From Larimichthys crocea (Eukaryota > Chordata > Actinopteri > Sciaenidae): DNA of 64,000 nt. The DNA lies in the NCBI RefSeq assembly GCF_000972845.2, contig NC_040016.1, forward strand, positions 23,832,633 to 23,896,632, in the 5' to 3' direction. The position numbers were made by a program, and so were the translations under genes. Positions 59,885-64,000 of the stretch are shown here, piece by piece (positions within the stretch are counted from its first letter, which is position 1; every line of letters starts with the position of its first letter). Under the pieces are notes generated by a model that was not told the origin of the DNA, searched no databases, and saw nothing but the letters and a program-made list of their open reading frames with translations.

Positions 59885-60485
59885 CCGGCGAAAGTTTGGA
59901 TACACTTCCCCATTCACGGGATTTCCATAATTTGTCTTACTTTTTACATTGTAAATGAACACAGACATCAAACTATGAAATAACACTTATGGAACTATGT
60001 GTCAGATAAGAATATGCATACAGTCAAAGAAAAGTCAGATTTGTATTTGAGATTCTTCTGCCTTGATGAAAAGCTTTGCACATTTTTGGCATTCTTTCGA
60101 TCAGCTTCATTAGGTCTCACCTGAAATCATTTTCAGTTAACATATGTGCCCTGTCAAAAGTTAATTAGTGTAAATTCTTGCCTCCTTAATGTGTTGTTCA
60201 GGGCTAGAGGTGTCTTTGTGAGATACAGTGAAGTTGAACGGATGGTATCTGCACGTGTGCTTCCTACCCTGAAGCGTGGAGGTGTAGGTGGAGGTGGAGG
60301 TGTGATGATCTCGGGGCGCTTTAGTGATGACACTGTTGGAAATATATGTCAAATTCAAGGAACACTTAACTAACACGGCTACCACAGAGTTCTGCCTGTC
60401 ATCCCATCTAGTTTTTACTACCTCATGAAGCTGATTGAGATTTATTATATTTTATTTCAAGAAGTTGTGTCCAAATTTTCACTGG
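59885..60485 (+). mobile_element. Tc1-like transposon, internally deleted
   Basis: About 0.6 kb. The left end CCGGCGAAAGTTTGGATACA (59885-59904) pairs with the right end AAGTTGTGTCCAAATTTTCA (60462-60481) as imperfect inverted repeats. Inside, GCTTTGCACATTTTTGGCAT (60072-60091), TTCGATCAGCTTCATTAGGT and CACCTGAAAT match a Tc1 5' region as I remember it. A piece of transposase follows (60206-60395). Both the DNA-binding N-terminus and the C-terminal catalytic part are missing, so the copy cannot move by itself. The TA target duplication was not confirmed. A full element is about 1.6 kb, so roughly 1 kb has been lost. Confidence 0.72.
60206..60395 (+). pseudogene. Tc1 transposase internal fragment
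   Basis: The frame reads RGVFVRYSEVERMVSARVLP, then a G-rich GGGGGVMISGRFSDDTVGNI block, then IQGTLN, a stop, and HGYHRV. It follows the central catalytic region of Tc1/mariner transposases, where intact relatives read GGGSVMVWGCF...G.L..I.GTLN...Y. That protein cuts and joins the element's ends. The fragment has lost the tryptophan of the VMVWGCF block (Ser here) and extra glycine codons have expanded in the GGG run. A stop interrupts GTLN.HGYH. No helix-turn-helix or final DDE glutamate remains. Confidence 0.7.
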
Positions 60486-60524
60486 TGCTCTATGTGTAGA
60501 TAAGACAAGCAATCCTCCAATCCA

Positions 60525-60528
<4 letters not shown>

Positions 60529-60570
<42 letters not shown>
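60529..60570. repeat. (TG)n microsatellite
   Basis: About twenty-one uninterrupted TG units just after the Tc1-like element. Confidence 0.96.
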
Positions 60571-60572
<2 letters not shown>

Positions 60573-60790
60573 TGGAAGCCTTATCTAACATAGAAAAGTC
60601 ACATTATAAAGCGTTCAGGACTCTAAACTGGTTATTTGGTGACCCACTGTCCATCCAATGTTTGTATTAGTTTGTCCAAGCGATTTAAATCCTCTGTTAT
60701 TGCTCAACCTGTGTACATCTCTGGACTGAGTGGATATGATCAGCTTGTAAAGTTTAGAGAAAATGATGCAGAGATTTAGCTGTGGCTCGA
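60571..60790. other. Short non-coding gap
   Basis: Nothing recognised between the TG array and the next transposon. Confidence 0.5.
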
Positions 60791-61678
60791 TTACAGTTTT
60801 TCTCAATTGCTAAAACACAATTTCTGAAACCATGCTCCATTTTCTGAAAACATTAAACACTAAACCTCAGCTTCAAGCACTATTTACAAAACCTTTGACT
60901 CCTCTTGCAAAATCAAACCTCGGCCTCAAAACAGATTTACCTGTGCTCAAAACCAAGCACTGCTCTCAAATCATAAACATGGCGATCAAAATGATGTACA
61001 GTATCAAGCAGTCAGTAAACAATACACCGAAAAATAGAAAACACATTGTTCAAGACATAGTTCTCAGGGAGAAGTAGATTTTTAAACTCAGTACTGTAAA
61101 CAAATGGAAGGCACAATGTTCAGGAACAGACGATTACAGTACACATTGTCAGTCCATGGACAAGAACATGCTCTGTGATGCTTGAATTTCATTGGATATT
61201 TCCACTCTTTGTCTTCCTCTTCCTCGTTGTCCTCCTCTTCTTTCTTGTCTTCCTCTTCTTCTTTCTTGTCCTCCTCCTCCTCTTCCTCCTCTTCCTCCAC
61301 CTCACATACTCACTCGTCCTCTCACAGTTTCTTCTATCCATTCTCAGACTTTCTCATTCCCACCTTCAACAACCTGTTTGCTCTCTGATCTGGCTCATAT
61401 ATCATTTGAAACAAGTGAAATCAATGTTGAGTGGTTGTGTTTAATCAGTGACATGTGTGCTCTATTTGTATTTACAAGTTTGGAGGACGTGCATTAGAGT
61501 GCAGAATGTGTTTAGAGTTTTGCTGAAAAGTCTAAGTGAGATCTGCACATTGTGTTTTTCCATGTGAAATGGTTTAAGGTGACAACAGACTGAACAGTTA
61601 GCGAAATGAGTTCAGCCAACTGAGAACTTTGTTCAGCCAATGGGGTTTAGTGTTTTAGCAATTGAGAAAAAACTGTAA
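60791..61678 (-). mobile_element. ~0.9-kb TIR DNA transposon, member B
   Basis: The left end TTACAGTTTTTCTCAATTGC, running on to TAAAACAC (60791-60818), and the right end GTGTTTTAGCAATTGAGAAA, running on to AAACTGTAA (61650-61678), are perfect inverted repeats apart from one extra base. The length (888 bp) and layout mirror member A at 42282-43178 in the opposite orientation, including a purine-rich segment on the sense strand about 370 bp from the 5' end (61200-61300 here). No transposase is encoded. The strongly acidic open frame on the minus strand (61088-61300) is a translation of this purine-rich low-complexity tract. Confidence 0.75.
61200..61311. repeat. CTT/CTC-rich pyrimidine tract inside transposon B
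   Basis: About 110 bp of imperfect CTC/CTT triplets, mirrored by an asymmetric purine strand. It is an internal part of the TIR transposon and likely prone to length change. Confidence 0.85.
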
Positions 61679-62849
61679 ATGCTTCTGACTGAGCTCTCAT
61701 TTCCAGTGAGCATCAGATTGAACATCCTGTCATACAAATCATATCTGCAAGAGGTCTGAGACCATAAATGTGGCTACATTAGTGGGTTAGGAGACCATGA
61801 GCCTCTGAGTACTGAAATATGAAAACTGTCAAATAACTTCTTTATTGGAAGATGAAAAAGAAGGCTGTCAAAATCAAAAAATCCACATTGTGAATCATTT
61901 CCAGAAATATTACGCAAAATACTATACTAAACCATCAGTAAGTATTGGACTTAGACATGCTCACTATTTGAAGCTGTACTGCCCAATATTACAGTGAAAA
62001 TGGATCAACTTAAAGGTGTTACTAGCTGTGACACACCTGTAGAGATTGGTGATACTGTCGACACTCTGTCGTTCTCTTTGGCTTGAGGAGACATTTCAGC
62101 TTCTTTTAGCACATTGTTTTGGTTTTACAGTTCACAGCTTTACCATGTTGGTTGAGACTAACTGTTACAAGAATTTTTAAGGAAGAACCGTTGAATAAGG
62201 AGGACTGGATTCAAAGTATCAAAGTTTAAGTTGAATTTATTATTCTTGTACAAGAAGGAGCATTTAACAGTGCAACACAGAAGAGAGGTTACAGAGAAAA
62301 GGCTCCCTGAGGAGCTCTATCAATAGGTTCTTATACATTTTTTAAAATGGGCTGTCTCAGACACCTCCCTCACTGATGAGTCTGCTCAACAATAAACATT
62401 ATGTATCAAAATGACACTTCTCAGGCCTGTTTCTCACGTCCTCGTCGCTCCTGTCCTTTAACTACTGATATCTCTCCCTGCCATCCTCAGCAAAACACAG
62501 TCCAAATAAAGGAAGTGCACGAGACATGAAAAAAACAGGAAACACACATTATATGATCAAAACATCTGAACCCCAGTATAAATCCTAATTTTTATAACAC
62601 TAACCACCAGCAGCAAAACTAGCAGCAGCAGTAACAAAGCACCACCTACCCAGCACCAACCAACACCTGGATTGGGATCAAGAGCACATACTGTAAATGT
62701 GACTCTGGCTCAGGGCACTTAAACTCATTCGGCTTTATTGAGTATGTTTTAGTGTGTTAGTATTACCATGAGAAAAAATGCAATCCTTGTGGATGAGACC
62801 TTGATGTTATCAAATATGAATTCCATGTTTAGTAGAAGAGGCAGTGATT
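61679..62849. other. Non-coding stretch, nothing certain
   Basis: 62155-62420 has some LTR-like texture (AATAAACATT near its end and a TTGAATTTATTATTCTTGTA phrase), but no TG...CA termini, partner repeat or primer-binding site was found. Confidence 0.4.
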
Positions 62850-63030
62850 CACTTGTTTCATATCAGCTGAAGGCTCAGTCATGCCAATCGAAGCATCGAT
62901 GTCGCTCTGATTTCCTATCGATGAACACCTCCAATGGACCGTAGCTGTGATTAGATTAAGCTATCCTGTGATTTAATTACACTCACTTCAAATTTGATTA
63001 GTATCACCTCTAATTAAATGAAGTTTACTT
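62850..63030. promoter_or_regulatory. Candidate conserved non-coding block
   Basis: Contains ATCGATG, CCTATCGATGAAC, GTGATTAGATTAAGC, TTTAATTACACTC, TTTGATTAGTATC and CTCTAATTAAATG in 180 bp. This homeodomain/HNF-like motif density suggests an enhancer; conservation is untested. Confidence 0.28.
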
Positions 63031-63357
63031 ATTATTTGGATGCAGTGCCCTTTTTTCTTTTCTTTGTGGTATCAATGTCTTCTGATGAGCATCTTCCTCT
63101 GCACCGTCCTCAGCCTACAGCTCTTTTTTCTTTTCTTATTTTCTCAAACCAGTTTCCTCCAATTAGCAGGAGAAAGGACACACTCCACATCTGATCTTAG
63201 CCTCCACCCACCCACCACCTCCCACCTTAGAATACCCCTTTGGTTGTTGTTGCATAAGAGAACTGTCAGTTGTGTAACAGTGCTGTGTAGGGTAGGAGGA
63301 GGTTACACTGATGTATGTAGATAATGCAGTGTTATGTTTTCTCTTTTGATTACCCAT

Positions 63358-63358
<1 letters not shown>
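63031..63358. other. Non-coding stretch, nothing recognised
   Basis: T-rich start; the overlapping frames at 63040-63324 and 63163-63357 on opposite strands have no domain. Confidence 0.5.

Positions 63359-63399
<41 letters not shown>
63359..63399. repeat. (GT)n microsatellite
   Basis: About twenty uninterrupted GT units. Confidence 0.96.
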
Positions 63400-63401
<2 letters not shown>

Positions 63402-63646
63402 CTATGTTTACAGATTTTCATAAAATGTGGTTGTTACAGCCATCTTCTTGGTTTCAGTGCATGGTCTTTTTGCAAGGCACTATAGGACATATAGACAGCA
63501 GCTGGGAGAAGGGAGCTGGGGGGGTCCCTGGGATTGAGCCCTGAGGCCCCTGGAGATGAGAGGCAGTGCTGCTAATTAATGTAGGGCCCGGTTAAAGAAA
63601 AGCTCTCCTCCATCAAGCACAATCAAGTTTCAGCTAGTCAGATCTA

Positions 63647-63647
<1 letters not shown>

Positions 63648-63682
<35 letters not shown>

Positions 63683-63714
63683 TCTGTATACAGTGTGTGT
63701 GTGTGTTCTGTATA

Positions 63715-63747
<33 letters not shown>
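63648..63747. repeat. Compound (GT)n array with duplicated insert
   Basis: Three GT arrays separated by two copies of TTCTGTATACAG (63682-63693 and 63707-63718). Each insert contains the 10-bp palindrome CTGTATACAG. The second copy probably arose by duplication of insert plus adjoining GT units. Confidence 0.93.
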
Positions 63748-63748
<1 letters not shown>

Positions 63749-64000
63749 TTCAGCAACAGTAGTGCTTCAGAGAATAAATTACAGCTTCTCCTTGAGGGTC
63801 TGAAGGGGACTGCATGAATTTCACAGCTGAACAATCATCAGTTCCTCCTCGACACACATCCACACATTTACTCGCACATACACACACATTATATACACAC
63901 AGTAGCGGCCCACTGCCATGCTCACTGCCATGCTTCTTGATGCATCAGAACGTTGTAAAATTTAAAGATGCAGGCTTAGAGAAGTTAGATTTTTTTCACA
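63748..64000. other. Non-coding end of window
   Basis: Short, imperfect ACACACA runs near 63853-63902; nothing else recognised. Confidence 0.5.

Noticed and set aside
61088..61300. Strongly acidic Glu/Lys/Asp-rich frame
   Set aside because: A translation of the purine strand of a CTC/CTT tract within a non-autonomous transposon.
62155..62420. Possible solo LTR
   Set aside because: No TG...CA ends, target duplication, primer-binding site or second copy found.

Overview
The window reads as a gene-free stretch of vertebrate nuclear DNA, most likely from a ray-finned (teleost) fish. It is AT-leaning. Long (CA/GT)n microsatellites occur every few kilobases. The transposon remnants are of kinds typical of fish genomes: L2-clade LINEs with an esterase-bearing ORF1, Tc1, hAT and Harbinger DNA transposons with deletion derivatives, and tRNA-derived SINEs. 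I found no host protein-coding gene, rRNA, functional tRNA, CRISPR array or bacterial-type operon. The window could be intergenic or lie inside a very large intron.

Layout. 1-11.8 kb: unique-looking sequence, CA/GT arrays, one tRNA-derived SINE (2.47-2.76 kb) and a 31-bp near-perfect palindrome (9521-9551). 11.8-15.8 kb: a tiny MITE-like unit, then two copies of one internally deleted Harbinger-like element in inverted orientation (13.15-13.74 and 15.42-15.70 kb). They enclose about 1.6 kb rich in homeodomain-type words, and the second copy is fused to a hAT terminus. 15.8-21.9 kb: candidate conserved non-coding sequence, a second SINE (18.38-18.55 kb) and purine-rich tracts. 21.9-30.0 kb: the transposon core. 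It holds a decayed hAT element (BED zinc-finger fragment plus a 7-unit minisatellite), then an old plus-strand L2-type LINE whose reverse transcriptase is split by a nearly full-length minus-strand L2/Maui-like LINE of about 4.9 kb. The older LINE resumes at 28.5 kb and reaches its 3' end at about 29.98 kb. It contains an unusual CpG-dense block at about 29.29-29.48 kb.

30-64 kb: mostly unrecognised non-coding sequence. It contains a LINE reverse-transcriptase remnant (38.8-39.3 kb), two members of one ~0.89-kb terminal-inverted-repeat family (42.28-43.18 and 60.79-61.68 kb), a Tc1-like deletion derivative (59.89-60.49 kb) and many microsatellites. Several blocks look like vertebrate conserved non-coding elements (14.6-15.3, 16.2-16.45, 37.74-38.06, 39.5-39.8, 47.1-47.5, 50.64-50.9, 62.85-63.03 kb). 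That is a judgement from motif content only, since no alignment could be run.

No genes work together here. The transposon reading frames are broken and nothing suggests a new functional system. The best leads are the LINE-in-LINE nesting, the inverted Harbinger pair, the minisatellite inside the hAT remnant, the CpG-dense block and one splice-site-flanked 117-bp exon candidate at 33218-33334.
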